Below, piece after piece: positions 1 through 7,792 of a DNA stretch of 29,609 nucleotides. The translations under genes were made by a program, and so were the position numbers. The notes below the pieces were generated by a model that was not told the DNA's origin, ran no database searches, and was given only the letters and a program-made list of their open reading frames with translations. The stretch's first letter is position 1; each line of letters opens with the position of its first letter. Source of the DNA: a virus. The DNA lies in IMG/VR virus record IMGVR_UViG_3300027908_000003, positions 64,001 through 93,609 of that record. One strand, 5' to 3'.

Positions 1-151
1 TTAATGTTCTACCAGCAATAGAAGCTTTTCTAAATTTGGTAGTTTCAGGAGTAGCTTCAGGCTTGGTTTCCTTTCCTGTTATTGCTTCTCCAGTAAAATT
101 AGTTTCTTCTGATTCTGCAGGAAGAACTTTTTCTATAGTAGTTCTAGCCAT
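1..151 (-). CDS. Partial ORF, small structural-operon protein
   Basis: Only the first 50 codons are inside the window; the gene continues past the left edge. It begins MARTTIEKVLPAESEE and is rich in Glu, Thr and Lys. The ATG overlaps the stop of the upstream gene in a TAATG arrangement, so the two are probably translationally coupled. No family is recognised. Its position after fibre-like genes suggests a virion accessory or tail protein, which is an inference from context only. Confidence 0.6.
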   Translation of the reverse strand, partial: MARTTIEKVLPAESEETNFTGEAITGKETKPEATPETTKFRKASIAGRTL

Positions 152-606
152 TATCCAATAATTTCAAAATACAATGTGAAACTCATAATTTTAGGCGTTC
201 CTACAGGAGATTTCGTTACTATATTAATAAAATCTTCATTAGACAATTCAGTAGTAGAGGCAGTAGAGGCAGCCGTAGTTTTTACTTTTAATTCTTTATA
301 TGCAGTTATAGCCGAACCATTGCGTTTCACTTCAACAGTAACTTCAGTACCTTCTTCAATCTTATATCTAGCTTCAATTAACTTCTTTTTTTCTCCACTT
401 GCTATTTTAATAAATGTTCCAGCAAAAGTTTCTGCTTTAACTTCACCATTTACTCCCCATGACTTCTCCACCACATCTGCATCGGCAATCCATTCAGCTT
501 TACCTTCAGAATTAGAAGTAAGAGTTTTACCAGTTTCTGCTCCAGTAGGAATAACAAAAGAAGAAAGAAATTCTGGTTGATGCTCTATTTTGCGTTTTTG
601 AGCCAC
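151..606 (-). CDS. Putative tail/fibre-associated protein
   Basis: 151 aa, starting with GTG (GTG GCT CAA). The predicted protein is mostly beta-strand-like and Lys/Glu/Thr-rich. It has a phage-fibre style N-terminus (residues 14-40, with GKTLTSNSEGKAEWI resembling short collar or fibre proteins that repeat 'S-x-G-x-AxW'). It ends in a hydrophobic strand (MSFTLYFEIIG), as trimeric fibre tips often do. It lies 6 nt after the larger fibre gene and overlaps the next gene by TAATG, so it belongs to the same operon. The family is not certain; fibre or receptor-binding accessory protein is the best guess from composition and context. Confidence 0.55.
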   Translation of the reverse strand: MAQKRKIEHQPEFLSSFVIPTGAETGKTLTSNSEGKAEWIADADVVEKSWGVNGEVKAETFAGTFIKIASGEKKKLIEARYKIEEGTEVTVEVKRNGSAITAYKELKVKTTAASTASTTELSNEDFINIVTKSPVGTPKIMSFTLYFEIIG

Positions 607-612
607 TATTAT

Positions 613-1728
613 TTATCCGAATATTGATACAAAAAATGATTCAGCTGCAGCAGGTTTGACCGCAAACGAGACTTTAACTTCATTAGCTCCTGATGGTTCC
701 CATCCTATTTCTACCGGAGCAGATGGATTCCCCGCCGAATTTTCCTGCGCCTGGACCTGCAGTAACCGTGTGTTCAAATTGTGGGCCAAAGAGAATTCTG
801 TGAGGGAGTTATTACCAGTAATCGCAAATGACACTTTCCGCGAACCTCCCTTGCTGGCTGCACTTACAGCACCTTCAGCAGGCAGGGATGGAGAAGTAGT
901 AAAAGGCTTTAATTCAATTTTATTACCAGATCGTTCCGTATAAGTTCCATCTCCAACTACAGATATTCCGCTTTGAAATTCAACCCAAGTTTGTGCAGTA
1001 GTTCCTATTGTAGTTACAGTGGCAGTTTGAACAAACTCATGATCTGCATTTTCTGTTCCTTCTTCGGCGAATACTGCTGCGTCTGAAAGCTCTACAGTAG
1101 TGTTCGCGTCCGTAGTGCGAGCCATTTTCCATTTAACACCAGCTTCACCTTTTATTACAATTTCAAATATACCATTATTCTTGGCTTCAACTTGATTCTT
1201 TACAAGAACTCTTGAATTTAATGGCGGTTCTTTTCCATCAATTGTTAGCGTTCCCGTAGCGTTAGCTTCAAGAAATTCACCTGTTGCAGTACAGGCGGGT
1301 AATGCAACAAAAGTGCCTACATAAACTGGATTCTTCCAAGATAAACCATTAATTTTGCTATCTACATAAGCCTTATTAGCAGCATCTTCAGCTTCAGTAG
1401 GAGCTGATAATTTTGTAAGTTTATGCCCTACTTCTGTATTCGCAGCAAGATGTAAATTAGTTACATGAGGGGATGCTCCAGTGCCACCTTCAAGATCACC
1501 TTTTAATTTAACCCCACCGAGAACTGTTGATGACGCTTCAGGGAGCGTATATGTAGATCCATAAATCCATTCAGTACCATTATAATATCCAAATTGATGT
1601 TTAGTTGAATCATAGTAGACCCAACCTTCAGAAGGTGTAGATGGTGCCGAAGAAAGAACCTGAATACGAGTATTCAATAATTCATTATGTGCTAAATCTA
1701 TATTTTGAAGAAATCTTCTATTAGCCAC
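613..1728 (-). CDS. Tail fibre / minor tail protein
   Basis: 371 aa, GTG start with a good ribosome binding site (AAAGGAG). The N-terminus (about 14-60: TRIQVLSSAPSTPSEGWVYY, then a YYNGTEW stretch) is the modular beginning seen in many phage fibre proteins. Residues about 60-110 resemble a fibre shaft (LGGVKLKGDLEGGTG). Residues about 115-255 match the 'AANKAYVD...NGLSWK...V..G....ID G.....RVLVKNQ...NNGIFE...W.RTTDA' domain common in tail fibres. The C-terminal ~85 residues (FSLAHNLNTRLLQVQAQ) match a small beta domain that ends many fibre and receptor-binding proteins. It probably contacts the host surface; the receptor cannot be read from sequence. Recognition is from family memory, without a search. 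Confidence 0.8.
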   Translation of the reverse strand: MANRRFLQNIDLAHNELLNTRIQVLSSAPSTPSEGWVYYDSTKHQFGYYNGTEWIYGSTYTLPEASSTVLGGVKLKGDLEGGTGASPHVTNLHLAANTEVGHKLTKLSAPTEAEDAANKAYVDSKINGLSWKNPVYVGTFVALPACTATGEFLEANATGTLTIDGKEPPLNSRVLVKNQVEAKNNGIFEIVIKGEAGVKWKMARTTDANTTVELSDAAVFAEEGTENADHEFVQTATVTTIGTTAQTWVEFQSGISVVGDGTYTERSGNKIELKPFTTSPSLPAEGAVSAASKGGSRKVSFAITGNNSLTEFSLAHNLNTRLLQVQAQENSAGNPSAPVEIGWEPSGANEVKVSFAVKPAAAESFFVSIFG

Positions 1729-1739
1729 TATTCACTCCT

Positions 1740-2117
1740 TTAATTTAAGTACGCTTTTCCACCTGTTGCGGCTGAATAGATTACTTTTAACTTATTTTCA
1801 CTTATATATTCTACTGTACCCTCTAAATTTTCACCAGCCGTATCTTCAGCAGATACTGAAGGAAACTTTCCCAAATTATGAGTAATTTCCCAAATTGATT
1901 CTGCTGATCCCTGCGTATAAACAAAATGTAAATCTCCCGATCCGGATTTTCCTTCAGGACCAGGAGTGCCTATATTTACTATAGCTACAAAAGGATTGTT
2001 CTCTTCAACAACAACTACATTCTGATTTGCTTTCTCAATTACAGATACAATTGGTTCATCATTCTCTATAACAATAGTATCATTCGGTCCATTAACTACT
2101 ACAATTGGTTCACCCAT
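1740..2117 (-). CDS. Tail fibre tip-like protein with HNLGK domain
   Basis: 125 aa. The N-terminal half repeats short Val/Ile/Asn-rich strands (VVVNGPNDTIVIEND). A collagen-like GTPGPEGKSGSG segment (about 51-61) follows. The last ~55 residues carry the pattern W-x-I-x-HNLGK-x-P-x-V and end in GGKAYLN. That last domain is a common phage fibre tip module. The gene sits 3 nt after the preceding gene and 11 nt before the large fibre gene, so it is probably co-translated with them. A collagen-like linker joining a shaft to a receptor-binding tip is the likely design. It could instead be a baseplate adaptor. Confidence 0.7.
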   Translation of the reverse strand: MGEPIVVVNGPNDTIVIENDEPIVSVIEKANQNVVVVEENNPFVAIVNIGTPGPEGKSGSGDLHFVYTQGSAESIWEITHNLGKFPSVSAEDTAGENLEGTVEYISENKLKVIYSAATGGKAYLN

Positions 2118-2120
2118 AAT

Positions 2121-2612
2121 TTAAGTTTTATAGTTTTGTTGTTTCCACTTTATAGGCCCAATAAGATACTCATAATAATTGGAAGAGGAATCTTCTAAAA
2201 ATAAAGAAGTTTGGGTTTCTCCAACAGGAAATTTTTCAGTTTGCGATTTAATAGCTTTAACTGCGACTGTTCCGTTAGTTCCCCCTAGCACGATTCCTTC
2301 ACCTGTTTTCAATTCTAAAATTTCCCCCATATTAACCCAAGCTTTATAACCTGTTATATTTAATGGAGTTAATTTTTCCCAATATTCTGTTGCGCTGATT
2401 GGATTCTCATTCAAACTATCTTTCAAAGATTTATAAGCACTTCCATTACTAGCAACAGATACATCATTTATTACATAATTCTTTTCAGAGCCCCACTCAG
2501 AATTTTTGGCTGACCATTTTAAAGAAGAATATTCAGAAGGATATAGCGTAACAACAAAATCAAATGTTGTCCCAATTATACCTTCTAACTTCTCTTTGCC
2601 AGGAAGAATCAT
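2121..2612 (-). CDS. BppU-like tail/baseplate protein with inserted WxY-type domain
   Basis: 163 aa. The two ends together resemble the N-terminal beta-sandwich of BppU-like phage proteins: GTTFDFVVTLYP near residues 14-26, then NITGYKAWVNMGE near 84-97 and later strands. Between them, residues about 30-83 form a separate unit with W, Y-x-x-N-D-V, G-x-A-Y-K-S-L, N-P and YWEKL. This pattern looks like the small carbohydrate-binding (chitin-binding-like) modules in phage fibres. So a sugar-binding unit seems inserted into a loop of a structural sandwich. A role in holding fibres or binding surface glycan is inferred. It is the first gene after the tail tube gene, from which a hairpin separates it. 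Confidence 0.6.
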   Translation of the reverse strand: MILPGKEKLEGIIGTTFDFVVTLYPSEYSSLKWSAKNSEWGSEKNYVINDVSVASNGSAYKSLKDSLNENPISATEYWEKLTPLNITGYKAWVNMGEILELKTGEGIVLGGTNGTVAVKAIKSQTEKFPVGETQTSLFLEDSSSNYYEYLIGPIKWKQQNYKT

Positions 2613-2627
2613 ATTTTATCCTAAATA

Positions 2628-2673
2628 GCAGTAAAGCGCGTCCCTACACATGATAAGAACGCGCCTATACTGC
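2628..2673 (-). terminator. Intergenic hairpin after the tail tube gene
   Basis: GCAGTA (2628-2633) pairs with TACTGC (2668-2673), and inside it GCGCGT (2636-2641) pairs with ACGCGC (2659-2664), giving a 12-bp stem with small bulges and a 17-nt loop. It fills the gap between the tail tube gene and the next gene. There is no T-run after it on the minus strand, so full intrinsic termination is doubtful. A transcript-processing or stabilising hairpin that sets high expression of the tail tube gene relative to downstream genes fits better. Confidence 0.6.
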
Positions 2674-2688
2674 ACTATTCTATTGTTA

Positions 2689-3705
2689 CTAGGCGTACTT
2701 CTGTGAGAAAATAAGACCCATTGACAGTTTCGGATTAGCAATAGCCGGTTCAGCAAAACAACGGAAAGTCGTATTCACTGTAGACATATTACCAGTCTTG
2801 TTGAAGTCAAGAGTACTTGAAGTAGCAGAACGAGTCGTTTTACGGAAACAAAACGCCTTAAGCTTACCCTTATTAGAACCCATCGTGCCTTTATAAATAA
2901 CAGCAAGACGACGTTCTGTATATTCAAGCGGGTTTCCCATACCGAGAACCTTTTCTTCAGGAGTAAGTTCTGCAGTTTCCGCTCCCGGCTTCTGCGTCGC
3001 TTGCTTTAAACCTTCCCAAGCAACTTCAAGTCGTTCCTCAGAAGTTTCCGCAAGAGCAGTCTCAACAGACATCTCCCACTCATCAGGCAAAGCTGCAACT
3101 GCCGCCTGAACCTGATCAATATCCTGCAAAGACTCTGTATTATTTCGCATGATTTTGATACCACCTTTAGTAGCACCAAGATCAGACCATTCACCTTGAG
3201 GATCGTATTCACCAGCACCAGACTGTTCCCTAGTAACAGAGATTGCAACTTCTTCGGCAGATTTTTTAACAGAATTGTGAAGAACTTCAATCAACGGCTG
3301 ACCGTGATTTTTAAGTTCTCCAATAAATTCAAGTTTAGCTTCTTCTTCAGAAAGTTTTTTAGTTGCAGTTGAGTTAGTTTTAATATTCCCCGTACCGATA
3401 GAAGGAAGACCTTCTAGCGCTTCTACAATTTCTGAGATTTTAACAGTCCATTCTAATTTAGGAGTAGCATATCCACCAAATCCTAGATAAAACGAACCGA
3501 CAGAAGGTTCTATAAGTTTAGAGATTTTTTGTTTCTCGGTTTTATAGTTTGCTTCTTTTTCTAAGTTAATGATACTGTTAATTTCCGTAGGAAATTTGTA
3601 TGAGAACGGAGCAATAAGTAAACGAGCCGGTCCACGGATGAAACCTTCCCCCAGCGGTTCTACGCGCTCAAATCCGCCTCTTGATGCTGAATATGGTTCG
3701 GACAT
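2689..3705 (-). CDS. Major tail (tube) protein candidate with inserted LPSIG-type domain
   Basis: 338 aa. Residues 1-65 and 160-338 look like a tail tube protein (G-x-A-R-L-L-I-A-P near 24-33; EWSDLGATKGGIKI; C-terminal FNKTG and RCFAEPAIANPKLSMGLIF). Residues about 66-158 form a separate repeat-type domain (LEGLPSIGTGNI, KLSEEEAKLEFIGEL, GQPLIEV) that also occurs in the decoration protein at 7793-8563. The start has an AAGAAAGGAT ribosome site, as in the capsid gene, suggesting high expression. A hairpin follows the gene. Identity as tube protein rests on operon position after the connector and terminator genes and on the shape of the C-terminus. A second capsid-surface protein is the alternative. 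Confidence 0.65.
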   Translation of the reverse strand: MSEPYSASRGGFERVEPLGEGFIRGPARLLIAPFSYKFPTEINSIINLEKEANYKTEKQKISKLIEPSVGSFYLGFGGYATPKLEWTVKISEIVEALEGLPSIGTGNIKTNSTATKKLSEEEAKLEFIGELKNHGQPLIEVLHNSVKKSAEEVAISVTREQSGAGEYDPQGEWSDLGATKGGIKIMRNNTESLQDIDQVQAAVAALPDEWEMSVETALAETSEERLEVAWEGLKQATQKPGAETAELTPEEKVLGMGNPLEYTERRLAVIYKGTMGSNKGKLKAFCFRKTTRSATSSTLDFNKTGNMSTVNTTFRCFAEPAIANPKLSMGLIFSQKYA

Positions 3706-3732
3706 TGTGATCCTTTCTTGTCAGGTCTATTG

Positions 3733-4080
3733 TTACTGGCCCGACTGTCCGGGCGGATTTACCGGGGGAAGTATTTGAGTAGATTCTCCGGCCGGTTTTG
3801 GCGCTGAAATCGGGTTGAGGTTTAATACAGAAGTTTCTTTATTCTCAGGAGTATTAGTAGTCTCAACATCAGCCTCATCAGCATCTTTCTCAACAATTAC
3901 ATATGCAAAAGCTCCTAAATCTGAAAGCTCCTCATCTGTAACTAAAGTAGGGACACCAATAGGAATAACATTCCCACTGCGCGGCTTTGCCCCTCCTGCA
4001 TTATGCGGCACATCTAGTAATTCGACCAGAATCGAAGGCTCGACGCCATCGTCTGATACAGGGCTATTAACGTCGGCCAT
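3733..4080 (-). CDS. Small protein between tail terminator and tail tube genes
   Basis: 115 aa, acidic first half and Pro/Ser-rich end (SAPKPAGES, PPVNPPGQSGQ). A VPTLVTDEELSDLGAFAYVIVEK stretch (about 43-65) is the only part that looks folded. It lies in an RBS-linked series (AGAAAGGACC before the start) between the tail terminator candidate and the tail tube gene. Such short, low-complexity genes at this place in actinophages are often of unknown virion role. No family recognised. Confidence 0.6.
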   Translation of the reverse strand: MADVNSPVSDDGVEPSILVELLDVPHNAGGAKPRSGNVIPIGVPTLVTDEELSDLGAFAYVIVEKDADEADVETTNTPENKETSVLNLNPISAPKPAGESTQILPPVNPPGQSGQ

Positions 4081-4098
4081 GATGGTCCTTTCTAAATA

Positions 4099-4767
4099 TC
4101 ATAGTGATAACTTTTGGAATACATAATCAAGTTGTTTACCTTGATAAATGTAATTTTCTCCCGTCGCATTAATATTTTCCTTACGCGCCCAAGGGAGTGA
4201 AGTTGTTATTTTCGGAGGTTTTTCTATTTGCCCTACTGATCCACTAAGAGTTGAATCTTTTTTAATACATAAATGAACTGCATCAGTAAGTCTTTGAATT
4301 TTACTATCCAGAATTGACATAAGCGCCAATCCTTCTTTACTATGAGTTTTTTCTTCTTTTACTGGTCCTTCATTACATAAAATCTCAATAGTTAGATTAA
4401 TAGATGAAGTATCAAATTGATCCTCTTGAATTTGATAAGAATTTCCATTTCTTGCATAAATAAGAACAGTTGGAAGGACTTCTATAGGAGCATCAATTAA
4501 AGACATTACCTCTATACCGGCTCTGATATTTTCTTCCTTAACAGTAGGAATTACTAATTTAATATATTGGTATCCTAAAACTTCTGAAAATTCTTTATCT
4601 CTTCTATCCCATATTCCTTGAAGTTGTTCAGTCAAATCTGGAAGAAATTTAGCTATCTGACCTTTAGCAGCTCTTTGAGCAAGCTCACACTCAAAACCCA
4701 ACCCAAAAGGTTGACTGTAATTTCCAGTAAATACCGACTCATCTGTTTCTGCAAATAGCATGTTCAC
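4099..4767 (-). CDS. Tail terminator / tail completion protein candidate
   Basis: 222 aa. Residues about 50-150 carry a pattern typical of neck proteins that cap the tail tube: a long helix-strand region giving IKLVIPTVKEENIRAGIEV, then PTVLIYARNG, and SINLTIEILCNE. The end (ENYIYQGKQLDYVFQKLSL) resembles the closing strand in actinophage tail terminator proteins. RLTDAVHLCIKKDSTLSG (about 157-174) is typical of that class too. The ATG overlaps the upstream stop by 4 nt (ATGA), so translation is coupled to the connector gene. Assigned from order plus motif memory; a different connector role is possible. Confidence 0.6.
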   Translation of the reverse strand: MNMLFAETDESVFTGNYSQPFGLGFECELAQRAAKGQIAKFLPDLTEQLQGIWDRRDKEFSEVLGYQYIKLVIPTVKEENIRAGIEVMSLIDAPIEVLPTVLIYARNGNSYQIQEDQFDTSSINLTIEILCNEGPVKEEKTHSKEGLALMSILDSKIQRLTDAVHLCIKKDSTLSGSVGQIEKPPKITTSLPWARKENINATGENYIYQGKQLDYVFQKLSL

Positions 4768-5696
4768 GGAAATGGCCAGAATCCTAGATCAAATAAATCA
4801 TAGTTTCCACGCCATCCAGTCTCAAGTCTTTGAGTCCTATTTGGATCTTTAGTCACAAAACCAAGAGGGTATTCTCTTCTAGCAAGAGTGCCGTTTGATT
4901 CTGGTTGCTCATAAAACTCAAGAGAAGAAGCAGGCATTGGAACTGCCTTTCTCTGTTTTAATTCAGGAACAAAGAATGAAAGTTCTCTCCAGTTTTCTTC
5001 TAATTCAATTACTAGTCTATCTCTAAGCTTTTCTAAAGCCTGAATCATATCAGGGAAAGACGTGATTTCTACAGGACCTTGAGTAGTAGAAGTTCTATGT
5101 TGCCTAGCCCAATAGTCAATACCAGGAGTACAAAGTTCTAAAGCCACTCTCTTTGAGAAATAGTCTAATAAAGGCAATTCATAAGCAACTATCTCTTGAT
5201 CAGGTGAAACAGCTTCTTTTAATACTCTTAATTGTATAAGAGTAGCTATTTTCTGCATACGTCTTTCACCGAATGTAGGTGATCTTTTCAATGCTTCTGC
5301 GGTAACAGGCATATGATCTGATACACCGTCAACAATAGCCCCAGTTTCTACACCTATACCAGGACCATGATCAGAAATAATAATAGGAAACTCAGGAGTC
5401 TGATATTCAACTCCGTCTACCTTAAATCCCCACCACGCGAAATATTCTCCCTCAGTAGCAACATTTTCTTCAGTTAATTCGTATTTTACATTTTCTTCTT
5501 CACCATCAATTACTTCACCAGATTCACCTTCTATGAAAGGCTCACGAGAAAAGAATGAACGCATATAGAACTTGACTTCTTCTATATTCTCTACCTTTTC
5601 ACCGTTGTTCTTAGTGATCACATCAGTAAACGGCCCAGGGACGCCGAGCGGCAGGATAATTGGATTTTTTACTGATGATTCAACAGTGGTAGGCAT
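4764..5696 (-). CDS. Head-tail connector protein with N-terminal BppU-like sandwich
   Basis: 310 aa. The first ~115 residues are beta-rich: EVKFYMRSFFS, NVKYELTEENVATEGEYFAWWGFKVDG and TPEFPIII read as an Ig/BppU-like sandwich. Residues about 135-310 are helical and probably bind the portal side or form the connector ring (TFGERRMQKIATLIQLRVLKE, DMIQALEKLRDRLVIELEENW). The end is aromatic (YDLFDLGFWPFP). The gene follows a long inverted repeat after the 226-aa gene and overlaps the tail terminator candidate. Head completion or adaptor is the likely role. The sandwich may be an outward-facing domain. Confidence 0.55.
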   Translation of the reverse strand: MPTTVESSVKNPIILPLGVPGPFTDVITKNNGEKVENIEEVKFYMRSFFSREPFIEGESGEVIDGEEENVKYELTEENVATEGEYFAWWGFKVDGVEYQTPEFPIIISDHGPGIGVETGAIVDGVSDHMPVTAEALKRSPTFGERRMQKIATLIQLRVLKEAVSPDQEIVAYELPLLDYFSKRVALELCTPGIDYWARQHRTSTTQGPVEITSFPDMIQALEKLRDRLVIELEENWRELSFFVPELKQRKAVPMPASSLEFYEQPESNGTLARREYPLGFVTKDPNRTQRLETGWRGNYDLFDLGFWPFP

Positions 5697-5715
5697 TGCT
5701 ATCCCTTGAATTTAG

Positions 5716-5767
5716 GAGAGGGAAGAAAACGACCAGCGGGGATAACTGCGCCGCATTCTTCCCTCTC
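5716..5767 (-). terminator. Perfect 12-bp inverted repeat after the capsid block
   Basis: GAGAGGGAAGAA (5716-5727) and TTCTTCCCTCTC (5756-5767) are exact reverse complements, separated by 28 nt that are themselves GC-rich. The repeat lies between the 226-aa gene and the connector gene, just after the capsid genes in the direction of transcription. No T-run follows. A processing or partial-termination hairpin that lowers connector expression relative to capsid is plausible. Confidence 0.7.
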
Positions 5768-5772
5768 GCGCT

Positions 5773-6453
5773 CTACGGTTGCCCTCCGGCGTCCGCAGAC
5801 GAAGCGCCGACACCGATTAGTGCGCCGTCGCCATCCTCCTCATCGCTAGGTGAGCTACTAGTTTGAGGAGAAGTTGAGTCCAATTCATCACCTTCCGGCT
5901 CGGGAATATATTCAATCACAGCGGGCCGTTTTTTGTGATTCATCTCGTAAACAATTACATCCTGAACTGTTTGTGGATCTAAGATATCTAACTTATCTAG
6001 AATATCTCTTACACTCCAGCTATCGTATTCATGCCACGGTTCTCTCTCAGAAGGAGCTACATACTCAATAATTGACGGCCTATTCATTCCAGCTCTCTCA
6101 TACTGACGAACTTTCTCAACATCATCAAACGAAAGATCCTTCATTCTTTTTATGATCTCATTAGGATGAAGACCAATATAATCATCCCACGGAGGATCAA
6201 CAATTTGACCGCCTGGGGCCTGACGTTTACCTTCGGCAGCAGTAGCCTTTTTTCTATATAGCTCTGCCTCCTTATCAGTCAAAACTTCAAACTTATCAAT
6301 GTACCAAGTTACACCTTCTTTAATTTTCTGTTTAATATGATCAGTTAACTCCCAATCAGACAAAACATCACCAGCATAATGAGTAAAACTATCATTATCT
6401 GCGTTTGTTAATGTAACTTGTTTTTTACATAGATACGATTTTGTATCCGACAT
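5773..6453 (-). CDS. Capsid-adjacent protein with two tandem helical repeats
   Basis: 226 aa. Residues about 88-131 and 140-182 are two copies of one unit: W-x-x-Y, then a helix (EIIKRMKDLSF / DILDKLDILD), V-x-x-V/I, and YE-x-x-x-x-x-R-P-(S/A)-(I/V)-IEY. The unit resembles the actinobacterial 'YE-x-x-HKNR-x-V' helical module. The first 60 residues form a small beta unit like those in capsid-adjacent genes that report on lengths or fibres (AGDVLSDWELTDHIKQKI). The tail is Ser/Asp/Gly-rich and disordered. It lies directly after the major capsid gene. A head-tail connector or scaffold-binding role is inferred. Confidence 0.6.
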   Translation of the reverse strand: MSDTKSYLCKKQVTLTNADNDSFTHYAGDVLSDWELTDHIKQKIKEGVTWYIDKFEVLTDKEAELYRKKATAAEGKRQAPGGQIVDPPWDDYIGLHPNEIIKRMKDLSFDDVEKVRQYERAGMNRPSIIEYVAPSEREPWHEYDSWSVRDILDKLDILDPQTVQDVIVYEMNHKKRPAVIEYIPEPEGDELDSTSPQTSSSPSDEEDGDGALIGVGASSADAGGQP

Positions 6454-6493
6454 TTGAGTACTCTAATCTCTTTCTGTTGTCTAATTTATTTTA

Positions 6494-7759
6494 CTAGAAC
6501 GCCTTTGCTAATAGAAATGCTTGCGGTCTACGCATACGAACAAATCTTGAGCATCCCTGGCGCATAAAAGTAGTCTTGCTGTTGTGATTTATAATTAACT
6601 CAGACTGAGCACCAATATCCTTACGAAGTGAATTCCAAGTATCGGATATTACAACCGGACCATCTGCAACATCAGCAATATTCTCACCCTCAAACACATA
6701 GCTAGTAGTAAGAAGAATTTCTCCATTACCAAGATAGTTAGTAATCGCAGTCTGACCACGGTTATAACCAGTAAGACCAGATCCAGCAGCTTCACCAGTT
6801 TCTGCACGATAGCCAGCATCAGAAACAACAATCATCGGTGCCTCTGCCGCAACTCCACCCTGCGCGTCAGAAGGAGTTGATCCCCAAAGAAGACTACAAA
6901 TATCCTCTGGAGTAGGCAAGAAAGTATTTCTATCGGTTTGAGTCAAATAACCTCTAGCCTGGTTTGAACGCTGAAGTTTTTCATAGGTTTGTGAATTCAT
7001 GTGGAATCTAGAACCATAAACACCAGCATCATTACCAATAATTTTCTGCCAACCACGCATATCGTCAATCGGCGTAGAGTTAAGACGATCAGTCCACGGC
7101 ACCGCAGCAGAAGGCTTGTGAGTAGAAAGATACGAAGGCGTAATTTCAATTTTCTGCCCACCAGAGAAATTCACCGTCAGCGGAAGACCTTTAAATACCT
7201 GCCAACGCATAACTTCAGTAAGCCGCTCATGACGCATCTGGAGAATCTTACCCATCGTCGCAAGATCAACACCAGCACGGGCACGAATAGAAGGAACATC
7301 AGAAGTCATACGAATCCAAAGATCTTCCTTAATCTCTGTCATCTCATCTAGCAGAAGTAGATCATTAACTTCTTCGACATAATTAATCGTAGGATTATAA
7401 ATTGAAGGAGTAGCATCAGGGGAACGGAACTGCCCAATTCCAAACGGTGCTACTTCTGCAATATCTCTTTTAATTTTACGATCATATACAGGCTTCAACG
7501 GCGCGATTTCCGCCCCGATGTGAGGGATTGTCTCCCAGGCAGTCTCTAGCGCGCGGAGAACAACATCTGTGAGTGCTGACTGTGGGTAAAGATCAAATAC
7601 ATCATTACCTAATGCTCCTGCACCGGGAGAAGATACTTCCGCGCCAACTCCTGCCGCACCTGCCATCTGAGGCAAACCAGATAAACCGCTTAATGGAGTA
7701 TTATTTGCTTTCCAGAACTCTTCCAGAAACTTTCTTTGACTCATTTTGGCCTTAGCCAT
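6494..7759 (-). CDS. Major capsid protein (lambda gpE-like family)
   Basis: 421 aa, the usual size for this family. Residues about 55-200 contain the spine helix and P-domain signature of E-type capsid proteins (VLRALETAWETIPHIGAEIAP; KILQMRHERLTEVMRWQVFKG). Residues about 205-260 have the inhibitor-of-insertion strands (TVNFSGGQKIEI, W-TDRLNSTPIDDMRGWQKII). Residues about 265-285 give RFHMNSQTYEKL, and the C-terminus ends RFVRMRRPQAFLLAKAF. It forms the icosahedral shell after cleavage and expansion by the protease encoded upstream. The AAGAAAGGATC ribosome site before ATG is strong. It follows the decoration gene by 33 nt, in the expected order protease, decoration, capsid. Confidence 0.88.
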   Translation of the reverse strand: MAKAKMSQRKFLEEFWKANNTPLSGLSGLPQMAGAAGVGAEVSSPGAGALGNDVFDLYPQSALTDVVLRALETAWETIPHIGAEIAPLKPVYDRKIKRDIAEVAPFGIGQFRSPDATPSIYNPTINYVEEVNDLLLLDEMTEIKEDLWIRMTSDVPSIRARAGVDLATMGKILQMRHERLTEVMRWQVFKGLPLTVNFSGGQKIEITPSYLSTHKPSAAVPWTDRLNSTPIDDMRGWQKIIGNDAGVYGSRFHMNSQTYEKLQRSNQARGYLTQTDRNTFLPTPEDICSLLWGSTPSDAQGGVAAEAPMIVVSDAGYRAETGEAAGSGLTGYNRGQTAITNYLGNGEILLTTSYVFEGENIADVADGPVVISDTWNSLRKDIGAQSELIINHNSKTTFMRQGCSRFVRMRRPQAFLLAKAF

Positions 7760-7792
7760 GATTTTGATCCTTTCTTCTCTGACTATGGCCTA

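Noticed and set aside
3006-3290. 94-aa Leu/Lys-rich minus-strand frame
   Set aside because: Out-of-frame shadow of the tail tube gene.
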